Origin: Brachionus plicatilis
Taxonomy: Eukaryota > Rotifera > Eurotatoria > Ploima > Brachionidae
DNA length: 16,150 nucleotides
Reading direction: 5' to 3'
Assembly: GCA_010279815.1 (NCBI GenBank)
Contig: QEOQ01000163.1
Coordinates: 96,065-112,214, forward strand
Under the pieces are notes generated by a model that was not told the DNA's origin, ran no database searches, and worked only from the letters and a program-made list of their open reading frames with translations. Positions 7,932-15,087 of the stretch are shown in pieces. How positions within the stretch are numbered: position 1 is the stretch's first letter; the number at the start of each line of letters is the position of its first letter. A program made the translations under genes and the position numbers.

Positions 7932-8797
7932 AACAAGAGTTTGACTCTTTGAACTTCATGTTGGGGTTTTGGACCCTTAAGGTCTCTAAACGCATTGAAT
8001 TGTTCGTCCAATTTGAGTATTTCATAAATTTTGCTTATTGTGTACTCTTTTTCTCCATGGATTCCTATGCTCAAAAGTTGATCCATTCTCTGATTTGGCT
8101 TTAAGCTTGCTGAACAAGTAAATAAAGAATTTAAACTTGAATATTTGCATAAAATTTCCCACAATCTATTTGGACAAAGATAGCGATCAGACTCTTGGGT
8201 CGGAAGACACCGGGTTAAATTGTACTGCTCAGCCACTGCACCTGTAAAGTCCAACAAAATTTCAGGCAAAGCCAAGTCACTTAAGAACTCATAGCACACT
8301 TTAAATTTGGCATAAGCTTTTTCCAACAAAGGTCCGTACATCTCATTTTTGTAAGCTCTATTGTAACAGAACAAAAGCTGATTTTGTTCATTGACTGGTA
8401 GGCGATCGTCCACCACTACATCAATCCATTGTCCATTCAGCCAGAATCTGAAGTGGAATATTCCTGCATAGCTGGACTCGGAAAAATTTTGATCATCAGG
8501 AATTGTTCGGTAAAAATTGTCTCTATTGTTTAGTAAAGCTGGAATGGAATCAATAAGGTGACATTTTTTTATTAGACCATGATCTAGATCAGCCGGTTGT
8601 ATGGAATCAAGGAAAAATTTTGGTTCGGCAAATAATTCACTTGGTCTTTTCCATTCAATTTTTTGCCCAGTGAAATCTTTGTCCCGGTAAATGCTGTTGT
8701 GGTTTGATGGAAATGTTTCATCTTCAAAAAGGCGGCCTTCAGCCAAAAGCTCGGATTTAAGTGAATTGAAGTCTTGGTTTAAAAATGGTCTTATCAT
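7932..8797 (-). CDS. Calpain-like protein, exon 1: N terminus and most of the protease core (PC1 and part of PC2)
   Basis: Calpains are cytosolic Ca2+-dependent Cys proteases with a Cys-His-Asn triad. The start Met is supported because LFEDETFP (residues 24-30) and KIEWKRPSELF (46-56) fall at the usual distances of the family's LFxDxxFP and WKRPxEL blocks. Residues 71-90 align with the CQGxLGDCWLLAAIASL block: Cys79 is kept, but the oxyanion Gln is His73, and D-C-W has become K-C-H. YAGIFHFRFW-x5-WIDVVVDDRLP (110-134) and LLEKAYAK (157-164) are strongly conserved. DFTGAVAEQYNL (183-194) matches DFTGGVxExxxL. In the region of the catalytic GHAYSV box the chain reads GEKEYTIS (248-255), so the His is Lys250. 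It therefore looks catalytically dead. The donor at 7931 removes the in-frame stop at 7928-7930. No promoter motif is evident upstream. Confidence 0.9.
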
Positions 8798-9190
8798 GAC
8801 AATTTATTTATAAATGCTTATTTTTTCAGTGTAACCTAGCAAAATGTCTGTTTAAAAATGAAAAATAATTCTTTTATTTTTCAGGTAACAATTATAAAAT
8901 AGTAAATTAAATATGAGTTTTTGGAACGTATTGATACTAGACGAACCAAATTTTTTTTTTAAAAGGTACCAAATGCGTCAAAGAGCTAAATGATTTTTTT
9001 GCCATTTTAAAATTTTAATTCATAAAAGCAAAAAAGACCAACTTACATTTTAAAAATATTCGAATCGAAAACGATAGTTCAAAATTAAAATTTAAAAGTC
9101 TATTTAAAAAATAAAATGGTTATTTTATTGTCCGCTTTGCAGTTCTCTGTTTTAGCTGATTATTTTATTATGCAGTACTGATTCGATAAG
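8798..9190. other. Region upstream of the calpain gene, no gene recognised
   Basis: This AT-rich interval holds the presumed calpain promoter and 5' UTR on the minus strand, but no convincing core-promoter element can be named. A 26-codon plus-strand ORF starting at 8913 has no recognisable similarity. Confidence 0.4.
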
Positions 9191-9262
9191 TGAAATTTAC
9201 GTAAAATAAGGTGAATTTACGAAATTTTACGTAAATTTACGTTCGTAAAAATACGTAAATTA
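9191..9262. repeat. Cluster of TTTACG / CGTAAA words
   Basis: Within about 70 bases the word TTTACG or CGTAAA occurs at least six times, including overlapping TTTACGTAAA palindromes. A looser, inverted counterpart is at 9640-9700, on the other side of the Tc1-type fragment, and a short one at 453-478. These could be subterminal repeats of an element or a degenerate microsatellite. Confidence 0.45.
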
Positions 9263-9310
9263 AAATATAGAAAAAAATTCTAAGCTGTTTAATTTATTAT
9301 ATTAAAATAG

Positions 9311-9490
9311 GGAAAATCTCCTCCAAAGTCACTATATTTGAATCCTATCGAAATGATTTGGAATGAAAAGAAAGAATTTGTGATAAAGAGAAATATTCAA
9401 AATGATGAGGAAACAGTTGAGGATGTTTTAGAGTTTCAAAGAAACTTTACTCCAGCTAAATGCCAAGCATACATTAATCAGTTAAAAAAG
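9311..9490 (+). pseudogene. Tc1/mariner-type transposase, C-terminal exon-like fragment
   Basis: The segment encodes GKSPPKSLYLNPIEMIWNEK, the W-P-P-Q-S-P-D-L-N-P-I-E-x-x-W box that carries the third catalytic acid (Glu) of Tc1-type DD34E transposases. It continues RNIQNDEETVEDVLEF and FTPAKCQAYINQLKKV, the usual end of the family. The Asp of SPDLNP is Tyr. The fragment is exactly 60 codons and is bounded by AG (after a T/A-rich run ending ATTAAAATAG) and GT (GTATTTTTT), as a phase-0 exon would be. The earlier catalytic residues and the DNA-binding domain are absent from the window. It is either a broken element with introns or chance splice-like edges around a remnant. Confidence 0.75.
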
Positions 9491-9879
9491 GTATTTTTTT
9501 TTTTCAAAAACGATAATTAGAATAAAGTAATAATAATAAAGGTAATAAAAATCATAATAAAAAATGGAGATTAGTCAAACTGCTAGGTCAAACAATGTCT
9601 TTGAAAAGCATTTTTTATTTAAATAAAATTAATTTACAAAATTTTACCATTTTACATTTAAATTTTACTCGAAAAATTTCGTAAATTTTCGTAAATTAAT
9701 ACATATGAACTTGAGGTTTTTATTAAATTAATATAAATATAAAATATAAATACAAAATTAAAATTAAAATCGAAAGGGTTGATTATTTAAGGTGCTCTTA
9801 AAAAAGGGAACAAAACTTCAGTATGGCTCTATTTGAATAAAAAATTTGGCTTCTCTTTAAATTTTATAAATGAAAATTT
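9491..9879. other. AT-rich DNA after the Tc1 fragment
   Basis: No gene is seen. The interval 9640-9700 holds TTTACC, TTTACT and TTTCGTAAATTTTCGTAAATT words that partly mirror the cluster at 9191-9262. Confidence 0.4.
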
Positions 9880-10173
9880 TTGGTTCTTTCAGGATTTTTA
9901 TGGTTCTTTAAACTTTCTTTACTTAAGATCTTCGGTTCTTTTTCCTTTTTTAAAAAAAAACCTTTTTGGTACTTTTTGGTACTTTTTGGTTCTTTCTGGT
10001 TCTTCCTAGATTTTTATGGTTCTTCATAGTTCTTTTTGGTTCTTTATACTTTCTTTACTTAACACTAGATAGCCCGATTTTTTTTTACCCAAAAAGACCG
10101 TCGGGTCTTTCTGACCCGTTTTTAAAAAGTCAAAGATTAAATGTTTAAATTCTTGCTATTTTATTCAAAAACA

Positions 10174-10317
10174 TTAAAAAAACTTTTTAGATTTTGAATC
10201 ATGACATCTCTTACACATTGCTATTACAGCCATCTCATGTAAACATGTCCCACAAATCGTTTTTCCGGAATCATTATAAGTAAATTTGGACTTGTTCTCA
10301 TTGCACAATCTAATCTG
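10174..10317 (-). pseudogene. piggyBac transposase C-terminal cysteine-rich (zinc-binding) domain, remnant
   Basis: The minus-strand frame reads QIRLCNENKSKFTYNDSGKT, then ICGTCLHEMAV and MCKRCHDSKSKKFF, ending at TAA 10174-10176. The C-x(n)-C-x2-C-x(n)-C-x2-C-H spacing at the extreme C terminus, just inside the left terminal repeat, is that of the piggyBac cross-brace zinc finger that binds the element ends. An AATAAA lies about 10 bases after the stop on the same strand. Confidence 0.7.
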
Positions 10318-10462
10318 GAATTTTTTCTATCACTGTTTATTGATTTTTTTGACGATGGTGGCGTTGTCGTAGTGGCTGAATTGGCGACACATTTTCTGAA
10401 AGAAGATGGAGTACACGGAGTATTTGGTGTTATAGGTGCACTTGTTTTGGCCGATGAATTTT

Positions 10463-10648
10463 CTACATTTTGTGTCTTTTAACCTCATCATCACCATCAG
10501 AACAAACTTCAAATTCATTATCTGAATCATCTTCGGAATCGTTAACATCAGCGAAATCATCATCATTCTGGTCTGAAGTCACTGACTGGGTATCATCAGC
10601 GTTCCTTAGAAATTCAAGGGCTTTTTGAGCAGATATCCTAATCGGCAT
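10463..10648 (-). pseudogene. piggyBac transposase N-terminal acidic region, remnant
   Basis: An ATG at 10648 opens a 61-codon frame: a short start (MPIRISAQKALEFLRNADD) followed by a very acidic run (DDDFADVNDSEDDSDNEF), as at the N terminus of many piggyBac transposases. The frame stops at 10463. A neighbouring frame continues with a Ser/Thr/Pro-rich linker (ENSSAKTSAPITPNTP, about 10480-10330), so a small frameshift probably occurred near 10485. Nothing of the DDD catalytic core is present. Confidence 0.7.
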
Positions 10649-10900
10649 CTTTGAATAATTAAATCTTATATTTACAAACTTATTTTAGTGTAATTAGAAC
10701 ATATTTAAGTGAAAGAATTTTATTTTTTTATTTTTACAAGAGAATCTATAAGTCAAATAAAAAAACTAAAAAAAAGTTATAGTCTTTAGAATGGACAAAA
10801 AGGATCAGAAAGACCCGACGGGCTTTCTGGTGTTAAGATTTTCGGTTCTTTTTCCTTTTTTTAAAAAAAACCTTTTTGGTACTTTTTGGTTCTTTTTAAA

Positions 10901-11152
10901 TTTTAACATTTCCATTTTTTAAAAATCTTTGTTTCATTTTTCTTTTTTTAATACTTAAAATAAATACATTCTAAATAAACTAATTAATTTCAACATAGAG
11001 GTAATATTTTCTCAAAAAATAAATGCACTGTATAGATAAAATATTGAATTTTTTTGCTCCTAACTCATTCAAAAATTTAATAAAATTAAAATTTTTTGAA
11101 AAATTATTTCTTTTGTTTATTCACTTTAAAAAAGTAGTTATCATTTAAAAAA
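10901..11152. other. AT-rich spacer between the repeat and wbp11
   Basis: No gene, clear repeat or RNA is seen. The wbp11 transcript should end at or just inside its right edge. Confidence 0.4.
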
Positions 11153-11158
11153 TTTATT
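11153..11158 (-). terminator. Likely poly(A) signal of wbp11
   Basis: AATAAA on the minus strand, about 42 bases after the wbp11 stop codon, followed by A/T-rich sequence. The spacing suits a short 3' UTR. Confidence 0.5.
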
Positions 11159-11199
11159 ATTATCATACAAAATACAACAGTTAAATTAAAACAAAATTC

Positions 11200-12327
11200 T
11201 TATAACAATCCAGAAACTTCTTTCATGAATTCCTCGTAAGCGGCATCAGTTGATTTGGTGGAACTACTTTGAACAGTCTGTTTTGGAGCTTCGTAGTGTG
11301 AAGTGTAGTCGTAGGGCCGTGTGTGCTCGTGTTTAGGCTGTTCCTGGCCCGGTCTTTTTACAATTACACTAGTGGGCACAAATTTTGTCACTTCAGCTGC
11401 CTTATTTCGCAGCACTGGCTTAGCTTCAATGGTCAACTGGCCTCCGGTCTGATTCTGCTGCTGCAAACTCTGCTGATAAATCTGCTGCTTGACCAACTGT
11501 GCTTGCTGCTGTATTTTGGCCTGTAGCGCTGGACTGTAAGCCGGCTGTTTAAGTTGAGCTGGTTGGGCATATGCAGGAATGACCGGTGGAGGTGGTGGCG
11601 GCATCACCGATGAAACACCATGAACTGGCTCTGGTGCAAAGCGAATTTTTTTATTCCTGTCATCGGTGGGAATTTTATCATGCACAGTAAGACCTAGCTC
11701 GAATTCGTCATCGTCCAGATGAAACTCTGACAGGTCGGGCGGTGGTGCCGACGGAGGTCCTGGTGGCTCTTTTGGAAATTTTGCCATCACAAAATCATTT
11801 GACTTGAGAATACTTTTTGGAGTGTTTGATGAGACTGGTGGAGGCGGTGGCATGCCGTAGGGAAAGAGAAAAGGCGTTGGGTCTGCTGGCTGGTCTGTGT
11901 CTGGCAAAGGAATGTCATCCACTTTGACCTTTTTGGCCTGCAGAATGGACTGGTGGAAGGTTTTTTGCTCTTGTGATCTTTTGTCATAGTCGCTTTCCAT
12001 TTGTCTCAGTTCATAGGACAATTTGGCGTCCTCCTTGCCATAGTAGTTGATTATTTGCCTCAGCTCGGACTTGAGTTTTCTGCGCTTTTCTTGGATAACA
12101 ATGGTAGAGTAGGGTGGTGGTGTGTTAGGGTCATATTCGAGCTTGTCCAACTCGTCTAGACTGGCCAAAATTTGCTTCGGGTCTTTTTGTTTGATCACTG
12201 ATTCGCGCACTAGTTTGCGCTGGAGTTTGTTTTTTTTGAGCTCTTTTCGCCTCTCTTGCTTTCGGGCCTGGTCAGTTGGGTTCATGAATTTGCCCGACTT
12301 GGTACTGCTTGTTGATCTTTTACCCAT
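11200..12327 (-). CDS. wbp11: WW domain-binding protein 11 (WBP11/Npw38BP-type splicing factor)
   Basis: WBP11 is a nuclear protein of the spliceosome that binds the WW protein PQBP1 through proline-rich motifs and also interacts with PP1. The 375-residue frame opens with MGKRSTSSTKSGKFMNPTDQ, almost identical to the family start. A basic, helical WBP11 domain runs to about residue 120 and includes the KDPKQI block. IPLPD (139-143) and SILK (172-175) follow. PPGPPSAPPPDL (188-199) supplies the PPGPP type WW ligand, and there is also a PPPY at 70-73. RFAPEP (229-234) matches the conserved RFA block. A Gln-rich stretch lies at 270-293, AEVTKFVPTSVIVKR (311-325) is the conserved TRFVPTxLxVRR box, and the chain ends YEEFMKEVSGLL, the family's C terminus. 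It is shorter than vertebrate forms (about 640 residues) because the long Pro/Gly and acidic tracts are reduced. No intron interrupts it and no lesion is visible. Confidence 0.96.
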   Translation of the reverse strand: MGKRSTSSTKSGKFMNPTDQARKQERRKELKKNKLQRKLVRESVIKQKDPKQILASLDELDKLEYDPNTPPPYSTIVIQEKRRKLKSELRQIINYYGKEDAKLSYELRQMESDYDKRSQEQKTFHQSILQAKKVKVDDIPLPDTDQPADPTPFLFPYGMPPPPPVSSNTPKSILKSNDFVMAKFPKEPPGPPSAPPPDLSEFHLDDDEFELGLTVHDKIPTDDRNKKIRFAPEPVHGVSSVMPPPPPPVIPAYAQPAQLKQPAYSPALQAKIQQQAQLVKQQIYQQSLQQQNQTGGQLTIEAKPVLRNKAAEVTKFVPTSVIVKRPGQEQPKHEHTRPYDYTSHYEAPKQTVQSSSTKSTDAAYEEFMKEVSGLL

Positions 12328-12949
12328 TTTTGAAAAATAATTACTTATTCATCTTTTTCGCTTTTAAATTTGTATAAATAATTTTTTTTTTTCTTTTTCA
12401 GCTTAACAAAATTAATTTTACATTTAGATTTAGACAAAAAATTAGGATATGGTAAATTTTATAACCAGATATGAAAATCACTAGTCATACATTTTTTTAT
12501 ATCTTGATTTTTTATATTTTTTATTTATTTTTTAATATTTTTTATCTTGTTTAATTTATTCTAAATTTTTTTTAAGGCCAAATTTTTTGTTTTTTATTAA
12601 TAAATTCACTTAAAAAGAATATCACAATTATGTGAATTTTTTAAAAAATCATGTTTCAGTATTTACATTGAAAAAGAAATTTAAACAAATAATTTTATTT
12701 TTTCCTGGATAAAAAAATTCAATACTTATAACTTTTTTATATATTTTAATTCTATTCTTAAAATAAATAAATATTCTGACTTGTTTTTTTATAATTTTTG
12801 TAACAAGTCAAAGTCCTGACTTGCACTTGACTTGTGAATTGTGACTTTTATACAACTCTGTTTATAACCCATCTATTTAATTTTAAGAACAATTGCTCTT
12901 ATTATTTACTTATAAAAAAATTTTTATTATTTACAATTATTTTATTTTT
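12328..12949. other. Upstream region of wbp11; AT-rich, no gene
   Basis: It holds the presumed wbp11 promoter and 5' UTR, with no motif I can name. Between about 12776 and 12850 the word GACTTG occurs four times and its complement CAAGTC once, probably part of a dispersed CAAGTC-type simple repeat. Confidence 0.4.
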
Positions 12950-13129
12950 TGGTCTAAAAGAGTGATTGTTCACGAAATTGAAAAAAAATTGAAGAAAAAT
13001 TTTTAAATAAAATTCATTTCCACGGTGATTCAGCCAAGCAAAAGTTTTTGCCAAAATTCAAAAACGACATTTCTTCTATTCAAACCCAAATCTATATGGA
13101 AAAAATCTTGCTCTATCAAATATAAAATT
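12950..13129 (+). other. Coding-like island without a start codon, unknown origin
   Basis: A plus-strand frame is open from about 12910 to the stop TAA near 13129. From the WSKRVIVHEIEKKIEEKF stretch onward it has protein-like composition, then HGDSAKQKFLPKFKNDIS and TQIYMEKILL. It has no ATG near its beginning and resembles no family I can name. A transposon remnant or an exon of an unseen gene are both possible. Confidence 0.25.
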
Positions 13130-13433
13130 ATTTTTTGACTTACCTAAGTAAAAACCAAAAACAAATTGACTCAAAATTGAAAAGAAAAATTATGAAAATT
13201 TGTATACTTCTTTTTAATTTAATTTTCTCATGAACAAAAATTGACATGTGCATCATTTTTTATTTTATTTTAGATATTTGGTTATCAAAATTTTTTTAAT
13301 ATATTTGAATATAAGTTTCTTTTTCGATTGTATCAAAATATTTGATTTAAAACACGTTTTTTTCTTGATTTTTGATCAAATATAAGTTTTTTGGAATCTG
13401 GTGGAATGGGATAACAATTAAAATTTAATTTGC

Positions 13434-14163
13434 TAGAAAATACCCTGAATATGGAATATTTTCCAAAATAAAGTCCAAATTTAACTTTTTCTATAACAAA
13501 AAAATTGTCTTTGCTCTCAAAAAAAATTAAAAAAATTGTAGAGTTGATTAAAAAAAGTCAAATTTAAGCTTTTTCTATTTTTGAACTTAACTCTAATAGC
13601 ATTTTCAATATTTTTAACCATAAAATTTTTCCATTTTAAGTTTCATAATTTGAACTTTTCTGTCACAGCAAAATCTAGTGTTTCAAATAAAAGAAAAAGA
13701 TATACCCAAGATTTCAAACAAGAAGAATTGGATTTTTTGTCTAAACAAGATAATCAAAGTCTAGCTGGTAGGGTTTATAATGTTTATCCTCATTCATGTA
13801 TGTATTTTTCTTTTTCTTGAATCACTAGATTCTGATGTGACAGAAAAGTTCTAAGGCTAACTAGCATCTTCATAATCACTTAAAATCATTTTTTTGATAA
13901 AAGTTTTAAATGAATTTTTCAAATTTCATATTATGAAACGTATAATGGAAAAATTTTATGGTTAAATATTGAAAATACTATTAGAGTTAATTCAAAAATA
14001 GAAAAAAGCTCAAATTTGACATTTTTTCTATTTCTTTATTAACTCTACCATTTTTTTAATTTTTAATTTTTTTTATGAGAGTAAAGACAATTTTTTTGTT
14101 AGAGTAAAAGTTAAATTTGGGCTTTATTTTGGAAAATTTCCCATATTCAGAGTAATTTTACAA
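13434..14163. mobile_element. Large foldback element with arms of 270-350 bp
   Basis: The left arm 13434-13700 and the complement of 13810-14163 agree along their whole length. Shared blocks in order include CTGAATATGG, TTTTCCAAAATAAAG, CCAAATTTAACTTTT, CAAAAAAATTGTCTTT, CTAACTCTAATAG-type words (AACTCTAATAG), ACCATAAAATTTTTCCATT, AACTTTTCTGTCACA and AATCTAGTG. The right arm has about 70 extra bases (13851-13920). The unpaired centre is only about 110 bases and is protein-coding in character. Termini are imprecise and no target duplication is clear. Long arms of this sort occur in Foldback, MULE-type and other long-TIR DNA transposons; an inverted local duplication is an alternative. Confidence 0.75.
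13669..13797 (+). CDS. Exon-like helix-turn-helix fragment at the centre of the foldback
   Basis: The stretch is preceded by TTTTCTGTCACAG (an acceptor-like site) and followed by GTATGTATTT (a donor-like site). It encodes KSSVSNKRKRYTQDFKQEEL, then DFLSKQDNQSLAGRVYNVYP. The R-K-R-Y-T-x-x-F-K opening and the A-x-x-Y-x-V-x-P phrase resemble psq/Brinker- or transposase-type HTH N termini; this is a motif-level match only. The beginning of the same exon is repeated in the opposite arm on the minus strand (ESSDSRKRKIHT, then a stop), so both arms carry it. It is probably exon 1 of a transposase whose remainder is deleted. Confidence 0.45.
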
Positions 14164-14247
14164 TATTTTCAAATCAGAATATTTAAAAAAGACTTTATTA
14201 GTTCTCATACACCAAATTATTAATAAAATAGCCCACATTTTTAATTT

Positions 14248-14271
14248 TAGTAGTAGTAGTAGTAGTAGTAC
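14248..14271. repeat. (TAG)n / (TAC)n microsatellite, about 7.7 units
   Basis: A perfect trinucleotide run on the plus strand, read as (TAC)n on the minus strand. It lies about 220 bases downstream of the retrotransposon stop codon in the element's own orientation. CR1/L2-type elements usually end in a short tandem repeat rather than poly(A), so this is the probable 3' terminus of that element. Confidence 0.75.
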
Positions 14272-15087
14272 GCTGTTATCAGTTACCTGACGGAGTGCCT
14301 AATTCACATTACGCACTATTGACAGCATTTTATAACTTAATATTGACTATTTGGGATAAATAGTCTAATAAAATTAATTTTTGATTTGTTTTTAAATTTT
14401 AAAATATGTAAAAAAAAAATAAAATAAACAAGTTCGACAACAATAAAGGCGATCGCATAAAATAAAAGTAGAAGTAAAGCTGACTTTTAATTAGCTAGGG
14501 ATTAAAAATGTTTTGATTTGCTTTTATAAAGTTGTCTAAACCTTCTTTGAACTTCACTGTCGTTGACGAGTCGACTAATTCTTGGCTGAGTAAATTCCAG
14601 AAAGGTACGATACGATTTGTGAAGAAATGTTCGCGACGGCCTTTCAGCTGGCTCACAGGTTGCTTAATTAATCTTTTGTTTTGTCTTCTTATCCCAGCTG
14701 AGGGCCCGTCTAACCTAGTTGCTGGGGCAGATACAACAAGTCCGTCCAATCATACCTAATACGGAGTAAGCTTTGCTGGCTGCTTTCAAGACTTGATTTT
14801 TCCATTTTAGGTCTGATGATATGATGATTCCTAGGTCCCTCTCTTGTTCTGTTCGCTCAAGAATGTGGGTTTGATTGTTCACTGTGTCCAGCATGCTAAA
14901 ATTAATGGGCATGTATTGTTTTTTATCGTTTATGACCATGTATTTGCATTTTTTGGCATTGAATTTTGTGTACCACAATTCCGTCCATTTTGACAGCCTG
15001 TCGAGATCACATTGAATGGATGCTATTGCGTCAGTGTCTGCAATTTTTGAAATGACTTTTGTGTCATCGGCGTACAATTTGCATTGC
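14272..15087 (-). mobile_element. 5'-truncated CR1/jockey-type non-LTR retrotransposon with an internal deletion
   Basis: In minus-strand order: RT palm motif LYADDTKVISKIADTDA (catalytic YADD) at the very edge (about 15080), then LDRLSKWTELWYTKFNAKKC, then LGIIISSDLKWKNQVLKAAS, which are the standard boxes after the catalytic motif. At about 14740 the frame changes. The next frame (14749-14495) holds the family's C-terminal block: KRLIKQPVSQLKGRREHFFT, NRIVPFWNLL and FKEGLDNFIK. The 100 or so residues normally between these blocks (LLYKSLVRPHLEY-type region) are gone, so an internal deletion explains the shift. A 3' UTR of about 220 bases runs to the (TAC)n run. The 5' side stops abruptly where the satellite starts. 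Confidence 0.88.

Larger units (their letters stand above)
10063..10832 (-). mobile_element. piggyBac element, 770-bp internal-deletion derivative with intact ends
   Basis: The element is flanked by TTAA on both sides (10059-10062 and 10833-10836), the target duplication diagnostic for piggyBac. The left end reads CACTAGATAGCCCG and the complement of the right end CACCAGAAAGCCCG. Both continue with TCGGGTCTTTCTGA-C/T-CC, which is itself palindromic; the left end has about 24 extra bases between the two blocks. Inside are remnants of the first and last parts of a transposase. Full elements are usually 2-3 kb, so the middle with the catalytic Asp residues is deleted. The intact ends mean it could still be moved by a transposase supplied elsewhere. 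Confidence 0.9.
9880..10900. repeat. Tandem GGTTCTTT-rich repeat with 136-bp period, split by a piggyBac insertion
   Basis: The DNA is built of GGTTCTTT and GGTACTTTTT words. A longer unit is visible: ACTTTCTTTACTTAAGATCT followed by TCGGTTCTTTTTCC, a T-run, an A-run and CCTTTTTGGTACTTTTTGG. The TTAA of the first copy is at 9923-9926 and that of the second at 10059-10062, 136 bases apart. The second copy is interrupted exactly at TTAA by the element at 10063-10832 and resumes at 10833 with TTAAGATTTTCGGTTCTTTT. The tail of the second unit fades near 10900. Confidence 0.75.

Noticed and set aside
8913..8993. A 26-codon plus-strand ORF upstream of the calpain gene
   Set aside because: It is too short, contains a poly-Phe run from a T-tract and has no recognisable similarity.
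9966..10148. Plus-strand ORF of 60 codons rich in Phe, Trp and Leu as a membrane peptide
   Set aside because: It is the translation of the GGTTCTTT tandem repeat and runs across the piggyBac boundary, so it is a repeat artefact.
11323..12340. Plus-strand frames opposite wbp11
   Set aside because: They are antisense shadows of a strongly conserved gene and have no family resemblance.
14532..14759. Plus-strand ORF of 75 codons
   Set aside because: It is antisense to the retrotransposon C-terminal block, which has clear family motifs on the minus strand.
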